DNA from: a candidate division WOR-3 bacterium
Lineage (GTDB): Bacteria; Hydrothermota; Tepidihabitantia; Tepidihabitantales; CAIPLT01
Assembly (NCBI GenBank): GCA_039801505.1
Contig: JBDRUV010000001.1
Coordinates: 395,361 to 459,360 of the forward strand
Direction of reading: 5' to 3'
Length of the DNA: 64,000 bases
Part shown: positions 43,448 through 50,873 of the stretch, piece by piece
Layout: the number at the start of each line of letters is the position of its first letter
Position numbering within the stretch: position 1 is the first letter of the stretch
Program-made: the position numbers and the translations under genes
Notes under the pieces: generated by a model
Told to the model about the DNA's origin: nothing
The model's input: only the letters and a program-made list of their open reading frames with translations
Databases searched by the model: none

Positions 43448-44668
43448 ATGGAAATCAAGTTTTCTTTGGGAAGCCACGAAGTTTCTTTAGAAGTACCGCA
43501 AGAAAACTTATTGGGAGTTCTAAAGCTCCCCGATAATATAATTCCTAAGGAAATTGAATCAGAAGATATCTTAGAAAAACTCCACAGTTTTCTAGGTAAT
43601 TCCAAAAAAGTTTTAGTTATTGTCAACGATTATACACGGCCTACTCCTACGGAAAAAATTATCGAGCTAATAGATATTTTACTTAAAAACTTAGATGTAA
43701 GATTTATTGTTGCCTGCGGTTCCCATTTGCCCCCAAATACCTCGCAACTTTACCAAATATTTGGTAAATACGCGCAAATATACAAGGACCGAATAATTAG
43801 TCATAATGCCCAAGAGATTACCCGACTGAAATTTTTGGGCAAGACGCGTTTTGGTACCCCGGTGTGGTTAAATCAAATGTTATGGGAGGCCGAAAAGATA
43901 ATTGTGATCAATTCTGTTGAGCCACATTATTTTGCTGGTTATACTGGCGGCCGAAAATCTTTTATCCCCGGTGTTGCTGGCCTAGAAACGATTACGATAA
44001 ATCACAAATTATCGCTAAGTCCTAACGCTCGAACTCTCAATCTTAAAGATAATCCGGTTCATGAAGATATGACCGAGGCGGCTAAAATGATTCCTCGACC
44101 GATATTCTCCTTGCAAGCAGTGATTGATGTTAAACACCGGCTATTTAGTCTTCGCTATGGCGATATTTTTAAATCATTTGAAGACGCCATCTACGATGCT
44201 AACGAAGTATTCTGTGCCTTTATTAACGAAAAAGCCGATATTGTAATTTGTCTAGTGCAACCGCCGTATGATATAAATTTTTATCAATCACAGAAAGCCA
44301 TGGAAAATGGCAAACTGGCCTTAAAAAAAGGAGGAATATTAATTGTGGCGTCCGAATGTCGAGAAGGGGTTGGCGATGAAAGTTTTATAAAAATTTTTGA
44401 AGGGGCTAAAGATCCACAGGAGGTTTTAAAGAAGACTGAAGAAAATTTTGTGCTGGGTGGGCAGAAATCAGCAAAATTAGCAGAACTTTTAATGAATGCC
44501 GAAGTATGGGCGGTAACCCCGATCGATGACAGTATAATAAGAAAAGTATTTATGCGGCCATTTAGGTCTCTTAAGGATGCGTTAAGCGAGGCCCTTAAAA
44601 TAAAAGGTCCTCGTGCTAAGGTTTATATTCTACCTGATGCCAGTTTAACCGTCCCGATGATTAATTAA
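43448..44668 (+). CDS. larA: LarA-family nickel-dependent racemase homologue
   Basis: A 406-residue protein of the DUF2088/LarA family. Visible catalytic or cofactor-binding elements are G-S-H-L-P-P-N (first histidine), H-Y-F-A-G-Y-T-G-G-R-K-S-F-I-P-G (His160 and a lysine) and I-N-H-K (another histidine). In lactobacilli LarA racemises lactate using a nickel-pincer nucleotide made by LarB, LarC and LarE. None of those genes is in this window. Many homologues act on other 2-hydroxyacids, so lactate is not certain. Confidence 0.85.
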   Translation: MEIKFSLGSHEVSLEVPQENLLGVLKLPDNIIPKEIESEDILEKLHSFLGNSKKVLVIVNDYTRPTPTEKIIELIDILLKNLDVRFIVACGSHLPPNTSQLYQIFGKYAQIYKDRIISHNAQEITRLKFLGKTRFGTPVWLNQMLWEAEKIIVINSVEPHYFAGYTGGRKSFIPGVAGLETITINHKLSLSPNARTLNLKDNPVHEDMTEAAKMIPRPIFSLQAVIDVKHRLFSLRYGDIFKSFEDAIYDANEVFCAFINEKADIVICLVQPPYDINFYQSQKAMENGKLALKKGGILIVASECREGVGDESFIKIFEGAKDPQEVLKKTEENFVLGGQKSAKLAELLMNAEVWAVTPIDDSIIRKVFMRPFRSLKDALSEALKIKGPRAKVYILPDASLTVPMIN

Positions 44669-44676
44669 GCTAGGTT

Positions 44677-45234
44677 TTAGTTGTGAAGGACAAAGATTAC
44701 TACTGTGCCCTCAGGCGTGAATTCACGTAAGGAGCGGCCGTTGCCATCCATACCAATAAGTCCCCATAGTTGCGGTCGATTAGCGCCGGGTGGATACCAT
44801 ACTGCATACCGCATTTCCCCGGCATTATAGCCGTCTTCGTCATTTGGTCCATAGAGTTCTGTATTGCTGACATCTTGGGGATTCTCGTACCAGTCAGGAT
44901 TAAATTCGTCTGGTTCTAAATTATTGCCAGTCCAGGGATTTCTTGGTAGTTTACCCATAACCGGTGGGTTGGCATACGGATCCCCGCCCGGAAAGTAGCT
45001 GCCATACTCGTCCTCATAAAAGTCCTCAGCATAATAACCGCGTTCGGCATGAAAGTATTCAATTACCTGAGCGACATTATACATATTCATTTTTTGGGCA
45101 CCAATTCGAGCTCGCTCACGCACGATGTTGTAATTGGGAATTCCCATTCCTAAGATGATACCCAAAATCAAAATTACGACCAGAGTTTCTATTAAGGTAA
45201 GCCCTTTGTTCTCATAAAAAATTCTAGTATCCAT
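44677..45234 (-). CDS. Orphan prepilin-type pseudopilin
   Basis: A 185-residue protein with an N-terminal prepilin signal (E-N-K-G|L-T-L-I-E-T-L-V-V, Glu at mature position 5), a hydrophobic helix (about 11-32) and a Tyr/Gly/Asp-rich globular part with P-R-N-P-W-T-G-N. It resembles the GspG-type pseudopilins but lies 17 kb or more from the assembly cluster. It is transcribed alone from a leaderless-type promoter. It would be cut by the prepilin peptidase encoded at 26715-27479. Confidence 0.85.
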   Translation of the reverse strand: MDTRIFYENKGLTLIETLVVILILGIILGMGIPNYNIVRERARIGAQKMNMYNVAQVIEYFHAERGYYAEDFYEDEYGSYFPGGDPYANPPVMGKLPRNPWTGNNLEPDEFNPDWYENPQDVSNTELYGPNDEDGYNAGEMRYAVWYPPGANRPQLWGLIGMDGNGRSLREFTPEGTVVIFVLHN

Positions 45235-45242
45235 TTGGCTAG

Positions 45243-45271
45243 ATTTTACGCCGAAGATTGTGCTCTGTCAA
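45243..45271 (-). promoter_or_regulatory. Leaderless-type promoter of the orphan pseudopilin gene
   Basis: On the minus strand a perfect TTGACA and TAAAAT are 17 nt apart, with ATG 45234 8 nt after the -10. Confidence 0.65.
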
Positions 45272-45337
45272 TAGACTTTAATTTGTCTCAAATAAATATT
45301 ATTACTCCTATAAGCAAGGTGAAAAAAACTTAGCACC

Positions 45338-45368
45338 AGGGTACCGTTAGGGGTACCGTCCCCTACAC
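45338..45368. repeat. GC-rich palindromic intergenic element (REP-like), copy 3
   Basis: Two direct copies of GGGTACCGT (45340-45348 and 45352-45360) overlap a hairpin TAGGGG-TACCGT-CCCCTA. The GGTACCG core is shared with the elements near 19050 and 34355. The rest of the 409-nt gap 45235-45643 holds two promoters and a weak imperfect dyad near 45402-45437; no gene or RNA was recognised. Confidence 0.5.
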
Positions 45369-45555
45369 CGAGGTCGTTTAATCTAAGCTAATTTCTCATT
45401 GCTTGAGAGCCGCTTTGTAATAAGAAGGTTCTCAGGCCGGTTTAATTTTATAATGTAACTCAGACAAAGAAAATTCTTTTGGGGTTGATAATAAGAGATA
45501 TTGTTCATGCGGTTTCTAAGATTATGTCGTCTTCGGTACGGGACTATAATTAATG

Positions 45556-45584
45556 TTGACAGCTAAGATTTTTAATGATATAAT
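45556..45584 (+). promoter_or_regulatory. Perfect consensus promoter of the FBP aldolase/phosphatase gene
   Basis: TTGACA and TATAAT, both perfect, are 17 nt apart. The leader is about 52 nt and ends in a GGAGG site before ATG 45644. Confidence 0.75.
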
Positions 45585-45643
45585 TCTTATTTTGTAATGC
45601 TATGAAAAATACAAATTTTCGAAAACTTTAATGGAGGATTTAT

Positions 45644-46768
45644 ATGAAACAAACTACTAAAAAACCCGAAGCAAAACAAGAAAAAATTACCGTTTCGGTA
45701 ATTAAGGCCGATATTGGTGGTTATGTCGGTCATTCATCATCTCATCCAGAAATTTTAGAAAAAGCCAGAACCCTTTTAGCTAAGGCTCAAAAAGAAGGAC
45801 TTTTGGTCGATTATTGTGTCACTAGCTGCGGTGATGACTTAGAATTAATTATGACCCATCGCAAGGGTTGTGATGCTAAACCGATTCACGGTTTAGCCTG
45901 GCATATCTTTGAAGAATGCACCGAGCTGGCCAAGAAGTTCAAGTTATATGGAGCTGGTCAAGATTTACTGGCTGATTCCTTCTCCGGAAATGTCAAAGGC
46001 ATGGGACCTGGGGTTGCCGAGATGGAATTTGTGGAGCGGAAATCCGAGCCGTTTATTGTATTCATGGGTGATAAGTGTGCTCCCGGGGCCTGGAATTTTC
46101 CGTTGTTTAAGATCTTTGCTGATCCATTTAACACGATCGGATTAATTATTGACCCTTCGATGCATGACGGATTTAAATTTGAGGTGCACGACATCAAAAG
46201 CGATAAGAATTTTATTTTATCAACACCGGAAGAGATGTACGATTTGCTGGTGCTTATCGGTTCGGCCGAGAATTATATTATCAAGGCTGTCTATACTAAA
46301 AAAGACGAAATCGCCGCAGTCAGTTCAACTCAAAAATTGTATTTAATTGCCGGTCGATATGTTGGTAAAGACGACCCAGTTTTAATTGTGCGAAGTCAAG
46401 CTGGACTGCCGGCTATTGGTGAAATTTTAGAGCCGTTTGCTTTTCCGCACTTGGTGACTGGTTGGATGCGCGGGTCTCATTACGGGCCACTAATGCCTAC
46501 TTCTCAGAAACAGGCTAACCCATCGCGATTTGATGGGCCACCGCGGGTCATTGCCTACGGATTTCAACTTGCGAACGGAAAATTAATCGGTCCACGTGAT
46601 ATGTTTGATGACCCATCATTTGATTATGCGCGTTACGAAGCTAATCGTATTGCTAACTACATGCGGGCACACGGACCATTTGAACCGCATCGGCTACCAT
46701 TACCAGAGATGGAGTACACAACTCTACCCGAGGTCTTAAAGAAACTCCAAGAAAGAATAAAATCATAA
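45644..46768 (+). CDS. fbp: Fructose-1,6-bisphosphate aldolase/phosphatase (archaeal type V)
   Basis: A 374-residue bifunctional gluconeogenic enzyme of the class found in archaea and deep-branching bacteria. It both condenses triose phosphates and hydrolyses the phosphate to give fructose 6-phosphate. Key segments are K-A-D-I-G-G-Y-V-G-H-S near the N-terminus, T-S-C-G-D-D-L-E-L, G-A-G-Q-D-L-L, M-G-D-K-C-A-P-G-A-W-N and G-W-M-R-G-S-H-Y-G-P. The strong promoter suggests high expression. This points to gluconeogenic growth, possibly in a thermophilic or autotrophic ancestor (inference). Confidence 0.95.
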   Translation: MKQTTKKPEAKQEKITVSVIKADIGGYVGHSSSHPEILEKARTLLAKAQKEGLLVDYCVTSCGDDLELIMTHRKGCDAKPIHGLAWHIFEECTELAKKFKLYGAGQDLLADSFSGNVKGMGPGVAEMEFVERKSEPFIVFMGDKCAPGAWNFPLFKIFADPFNTIGLIIDPSMHDGFKFEVHDIKSDKNFILSTPEEMYDLLVLIGSAENYIIKAVYTKKDEIAAVSSTQKLYLIAGRYVGKDDPVLIVRSQAGLPAIGEILEPFAFPHLVTGWMRGSHYGPLMPTSQKQANPSRFDGPPRVIAYGFQLANGKLIGPRDMFDDPSFDYARYEANRIANYMRAHGPFEPHRLPLPEMEYTTLPEVLKKLQERIKS

Positions 46769-46801
46769 CCGAATCAAACTTCATCGCAAAATAGCTATTT
46801 G

Positions 46802-47842
46802 ATGATTCGGATTGACGGTTCGATTGGCGAGGGTGGTGGGCAGATTTTACGAACTGCGCTGGCATTGTCTGCAGCACTTAAGATTCCGTTTGAGATTGTA
46901 AACATTAGAAAAAAACGAAAACGGCCGGGCCTACTTCCTCAACACCTCACTGCAGTGAACGCTGTAGCCAAAATTTGTAATGCCGAAGTTATCGGAAATA
47001 AGTTTGGTTCCACTGAGTTAATTTTCAAACCCCAGGAGCTTAGGCCGGGTCATTACGAATTTGATGTCGCATTCGAGCGGGGCAGTGCCGGTGCTACTAC
47101 TTTGGTTGCTCAGGCAATTTTGCCGGTGCTAATGCTTACCGACAGCACTGTAAGAATTAGGGGCGGGACCCATGTGCCGTACAGTCCACCTTTTGATTTT
47201 CTTAAAGAGGTTTTAATCCCTCATTTGAATCGCCAGGCTGTGTTATTCGACGCTCGACTTATAAAATACGGTTTTTATCCGGTTGGTAAGGGCGAAATCG
47301 TGCTTCAGTTTTATCCGGCGCCAAATTTTAACGGGATCTCATTGGTTTTAGAACGTGGTTTTTTAAGAGAGCTCTCAATCGTGGCTAAAGTCGCTCATTT
47401 GCCAATTACTATTGCTCAAAGACAGGTGGATGAATTAATTAAGCTAATTAATACCGAGTTTCCGAATCTAAAGATTAAGTCCACGACCGAAAGTGTTTCG
47501 GCCGCGTCGCCGGGAACTTATCTGTTTTTGAAGGCTGAATTTTCAAATATTACCGTAGGATTTTCTGGACTAGGTGAGAAAGGCAAGCCGGCCGAAATGA
47601 TTGCTCAGGAAGTTTATGATAATTTTAAACACTATCTTTTAGCGTCTGATAGCGTCTATGAACATCACTTAGCGGACCAGATTTGCATTTTTGTTGCTTT
47701 AAGCCGTTTTCGTTACGGCAAACGAATTGAACCATTAGTAATAAAAGCTGATAAGATTACTGAACATCTCCAGACGAATATATGGTTAATTCAGCAATTT
47801 ATTCCTGGATTTCAACCGCTAATAAAGTCGCCTACTTCCTAA
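46802..47842 (+). CDS. rtcA: RNA 3'-terminal phosphate cyclase
   Basis: RtcA, 346 residues, converts RNA 3' phosphates to 2',3'-cyclic phosphates with ATP through an enzyme-AMP intermediate. It opens with I-D-G-S-I-G-E-G-G-G-Q-I-L-R-T-A-L-A, the family signature, and has R-G-S-A-G-A-T-T and R-G-G-T-H-V-P-Y-S-P-P. The C-terminal H-L-A-D-Q element carries the histidine that accepts AMP. ATG 46802 is preferred over TTG 46799. It lies 33 nt downstream of fbp. No rtcB or rtcR is present in the window. Confidence 0.94.
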   Translation: MIRIDGSIGEGGGQILRTALALSAALKIPFEIVNIRKKRKRPGLLPQHLTAVNAVAKICNAEVIGNKFGSTELIFKPQELRPGHYEFDVAFERGSAGATTLVAQAILPVLMLTDSTVRIRGGTHVPYSPPFDFLKEVLIPHLNRQAVLFDARLIKYGFYPVGKGEIVLQFYPAPNFNGISLVLERGFLRELSIVAKVAHLPITIAQRQVDELIKLINTEFPNLKIKSTTESVSAASPGTYLFLKAEFSNITVGFSGLGEKGKPAEMIAQEVYDNFKHYLLASDSVYEHHLADQICIFVALSRFRYGKRIEPLVIKADKITEHLQTNIWLIQQFIPGFQPLIKSPTS

Positions 47843-47848
47843 AGAAGC

Positions 47849-47877
47849 TTGACTAACTACTGAGTTTTTTTTACAAT
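47849..47877 (+). promoter_or_regulatory. Promoter of the pepP-like/efp/accC operon
   Basis: TTGACT and TACAAT are 17 nt apart. The leader of about 18 nt before ATG 47902 has no clear ribosome-binding site. Confidence 0.5.
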
Positions 47878-47901
47878 AACGAAAACGACAATATATTATT
47901 T

Positions 47902-48966
47902 ATGAATGTTCGGACCGAACGACTAAAAAATTATTTACACGATAAAAACTTAGATGCCCTAATAGTTACATCAGGACATAATTTGACTTATTTGTGTGGT
48001 TATACGGGTTCAAATGGAATGCTATTGGTGTTTCGGCAGGACCAGCCGATATTTTATACAGACTTTCGTTATCAAGAGCAAGTCAAATCTGAAGTTAAAG
48101 GCTGCCGCATTAAGATCTGGGATCGGAATTTAATAGACAACTTTCCAGTCGAGGACTTAAGAGGCGTATCTTCTTTAGGTTTTGAAGCGAATCATTTAAC
48201 ATATAGAAATTTTTTGAACCTAAAAAAGCAACTTAAAGGACAAATTAAACTTATTCCTCAAGATAATATTATAGAACATCTTCGGCAAATTAAAGACCCG
48301 AGAGAACTTTCCCTAATTCGTAAGGCGGTTAAATACACAGATCAAATATTTAGAGAGATATTAAGCTTAATAAAACCTGGAATATCCGAGAAGGATTTAA
48401 GCAGTGAAATAAATTATCGTTTTATGAAACTTGGCGAACTTTCTTTTCCGACGATTGTTGCTTTTGGTGAAAATAGCAGTAAACCGCATGCGGTGCCAAC
48501 AATCCGTAAATTACGCAAAAATGATGTGATTCTAATTGATATGGGCTTACGTTATCAAAATTACTGTGCCGATATGACCCGAACAGTGTTTTTCGGAAAA
48601 GCAACTCGAAGATTCAAAGAAATTTATCAAATCGTACTCGATGCCCAGATTAAAGCTATCGAAATGGTACAAGATGGTGTTTTAGCAAAAGATGTTGATA
48701 TCAGTGCTAGGAAAATTATTGACGAGTCTGGTTATGGAAAGTATTTTGGCCACGGTCTCGGACACGGTGTCGGACTAGCTGTTCATGAACTACCCACAGT
48801 GTCATCAAAAAGTCAAGATACACTTCGTACTAATATGACAATATCCGTGGAACCGGGAATTTATCTGCCAAACGAATTTGGGATACGGATTGAAGATATT
48901 GTTGCTGTAACAAAAAATCGTTGCGAAATATTAACCAACTCGTCAAAGGAGTTAATAGAGCTATGA
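47902..48966 (+). CDS. Xaa-Pro aminopeptidase / M24 family metallopeptidase
   Basis: A 354-residue M24 enzyme with an N-terminal creatinase-like domain (1 to about 125) and a pita-bread catalytic domain. Metal ligands are visible in L-I-D-M-G (first Asp), C-A-D-M-T-R-T (second Asp), G-H-G-L-G-H-G-V-G (His), V-E-P-G (Glu) and I-R-I-E-D (Glu). It removes N-terminal residues next to proline. It overlaps efp by 4 nt; pepP-efp pairing is common in bacteria. Confidence 0.92.
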   Translation: MNVRTERLKNYLHDKNLDALIVTSGHNLTYLCGYTGSNGMLLVFRQDQPIFYTDFRYQEQVKSEVKGCRIKIWDRNLIDNFPVEDLRGVSSLGFEANHLTYRNFLNLKKQLKGQIKLIPQDNIIEHLRQIKDPRELSLIRKAVKYTDQIFREILSLIKPGISEKDLSSEINYRFMKLGELSFPTIVAFGENSSKPHAVPTIRKLRKNDVILIDMGLRYQNYCADMTRTVFFGKATRRFKEIYQIVLDAQIKAIEMVQDGVLAKDVDISARKIIDESGYGKYFGHGLGHGVGLAVHELPTVSSKSQDTLRTNMTISVEPGIYLPNEFGIRIEDIVAVTKNRCEILTNSSKELIEL

Positions 48967-49523
48967 TTACACCAAATGATTTTTACAATGGATTAATAAT
49001 CCGTTACAAAAATGAAATTTGGGAGGTAATTGAATTCGGCCGCGTAAAAATTGCCCAGCGTCGAGCGTTTGTTCGAACCAAGCTAAAAAACTTACTTAGC
49101 GGCAGGGTAATCGAAGAAAATTTTGCATCAGATGAAAACATTGAAGATATCTCGGTCGAAAGAAGAAAGTGTCAATACCTTTATAATGATGGCGAAGTTT
49201 ATCACTTTATGGATCTTGAGTCGTATGATCAATTCAGTTTATCAAAAGAAATTTTAGGCGATAAGGTTTATTATTTAACCGAAAATCTTGAGCTCGATGT
49301 CATTTACATTGATAACCGTCCTTTTACAGTTCAAATACCCACCTTTGTTGTTCTACGTGTTGTGGAAACCGAACCTGATTTTAAAGGAGATACAGCTTCT
49401 GGAGGTGGTAAACCAGCCAAACTAGAAACTGGTTTGGTGATTGATGTTCCGTTTTTTATAAATGTTGGGAATTTGGTTCGGATTGATACCCGGGATAATT
49501 CCTATGTTGAACGGGTTGGCTAG
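48963..49523 (+). CDS. efp: Translation elongation factor P, unusual tip loop
   Basis: EF-P, 186 residues, relieves ribosomes stalled at polyproline. All three beta domains are present: the KOW-like domain 1, an OB domain 2 and a C-terminal OB domain with G-D-T-A-S-G-G-G-K-P-A (about 141-151). The start is ATG 48963, which overlaps the peptidase stop by 4 nt. The domain 1 loop, normally K-P-G-K-G-x-A with the modifiable Lys, reads K-I-A-Q-R-R-A (about 30-36), with no Lys at the tip. The flanking R-V and A-F-V-R-T-K-L-K-N segments are typical. Confidence 0.95.
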   Translation: MITPNDFYNGLIIRYKNEIWEVIEFGRVKIAQRRAFVRTKLKNLLSGRVIEENFASDENIEDISVERRKCQYLYNDGEVYHFMDLESYDQFSLSKEILGDKVYYLTENLELDVIYIDNRPFTVQIPTFVVLRVVETEPDFKGDTASGGGKPAKLETGLVIDVPFFINVGNLVRIDTRDNSYVERVG

Positions 49524-49532
49524 AAGAATGCA

Positions 49533-50873
49533 ATGTTTACCAAAATTTTAATTGCAAATCGCGGTGAAATAGCTGTCCGGATAATCCGAGCCTGTCAAGA
49601 ATTAGGTATAAAGACTGTTGCTGTATTTTCAGAAGCAGATCGCAATGCACTTCACACTCAGCTAGCCGATGAACGGGTATGCATCGGTGGTCCGCATGCT
49701 GAAGATAGTTATTTAAATATTACTCGAATTTTATCGGCTGCAGAAATTACCGGTTGTGAAGCAATACACCCGGGCTATGGATTTCTTTCAGAAAATCCCG
49801 ATTTCGTTGATGCTTGCGAAGCATGTAATTTAAAATTCATTGGTCCTAAATCATCGGTAATAAGACTAATGGGAGATAAAATAACAGCTCGGAAGAAAAT
49901 GCAGGAAGCTGGATTAGAGGTTCTACCCGGCTCGACAGATGCTGTGGAGTCGATTCGGGAAATTAAGAGTTTAGCATCAGAAATTGGTTATCCTTTGATT
50001 GTAAAGGCAGCCGCGGGTGGAGGGGGAAAAGGAATGCGTATTGTTCGACATGAACGGGACTTAGAAGCTACAGTACGCCTAGCTCAGGCTGAAGCCAAAG
50101 CTAGTTTTGGTGATGAACGCATATATATTGAAAAATATATTGAAGATGCCCGGCATATCGAAGTTCAGATTATTGGCGATTCATATGGTAATATTGTCCA
50201 TTTATTTGAACGCGAATGTTCCATTCAAAGAAGATACCAAAAACTTATTGAAGAGGCCCCGTCGCCATTGCTCGATGACGAAACCCGGAACGAATTATGC
50301 ACAAAAGCTGTAAAGGCGGCCCAATTTATTGGTTATGAAAACGCTGGAACAATGGAATTTATCGCGACAGCTGATAAAAAATTTTATTTTTTAGAAATGA
50401 ATACGAGAATTCAGGTAGAACATCCGATAACTGAAGAAATTACTAATATTGACATTGTTAAAGAGCAAATAGCAATCGCGGCAGGCAAGAAATTATCAAT
50501 AAATAACATCTTGCCTTCAAAACCTATCGGTTGGGCCATAGAATGTCGGATTAATGCCGAAGATGAAGAAAAAGATTTTCTTCCTACTCCCGGTAAAATT
50601 GTTGAACTACGTTTTCCCGCCGGGCCAAAAGTGCGGATAGATTCGTTTATTTATTCTGGCTATGAAATAGTGCCTTATTACGATTCTCTAATTGCGAAGG
50701 TTATTACTTGGGGTAATACCCGTGACGAAGCGATTCGTCGTATGGAGCGAGCCTTAAAAGAGACGGTAATTTCCGGAGTTAAAACTTCAATTCCCTATTA
50801 CTTGAGAATTTTAAAGCATCCTGATTTTCGAAATGGGCATTTGTCCACAAAATTGATAGATGCCATAAAATGA
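49533..50873 (+). CDS. accC: Acetyl-CoA carboxylase biotin carboxylase subunit
   Basis: AccC, 446 residues, carboxylates the biotin of the carrier protein in fatty-acid synthesis or in another biotin-dependent carboxylase. It has I-A-N-R-G-E-I-A-V-R at the start, the ATP-grasp loop A-A-A-G-G-G-G-K-G-M-R (about 160-170), E-M-N-T-R-I-Q-V-E-H and the C-terminal domain with E-C-R-I-N-A-E-D. The usual accB gene between efp and accC is absent. It overlaps the next gene by 4 nt. Confidence 0.95.
   Translation: MFTKILIANRGEIAVRIIRACQELGIKTVAVFSEADRNALHTQLADERVCIGGPHAEDSYLNITRILSAAEITGCEAIHPGYGFLSENPDFVDACEACNLKFIGPKSSVIRLMGDKITARKKMQEAGLEVLPGSTDAVESIREIKSLASEIGYPLIVKAAAGGGGKGMRIVRHERDLEATVRLAQAEAKASFGDERIYIEKYIEDARHIEVQIIGDSYGNIVHLFERECSIQRRYQKLIEEAPSPLLDDETRNELCTKAVKAAQFIGYENAGTMEFIATADKKFYFLEMNTRIQVEHPITEEITNIDIVKEQIAIAAGKKLSINNILPSKPIGWAIECRINAEDEEKDFLPTPGKIVELRFPAGPKVRIDSFIYSGYEIVPYYDSLIAKVITWGNTRDEAIRRMERALKETVISGVKTSIPYYLRILKHPDFRNGHLSTKLIDAIK

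Noticed and set aside
45402..45437. Imperfect dyad that might be a tRNA or structured RNA
   Set aside because: The arms have a mismatch, there is no acceptor stem, T-loop or anticodon arm, and it lies in a low-information gap.
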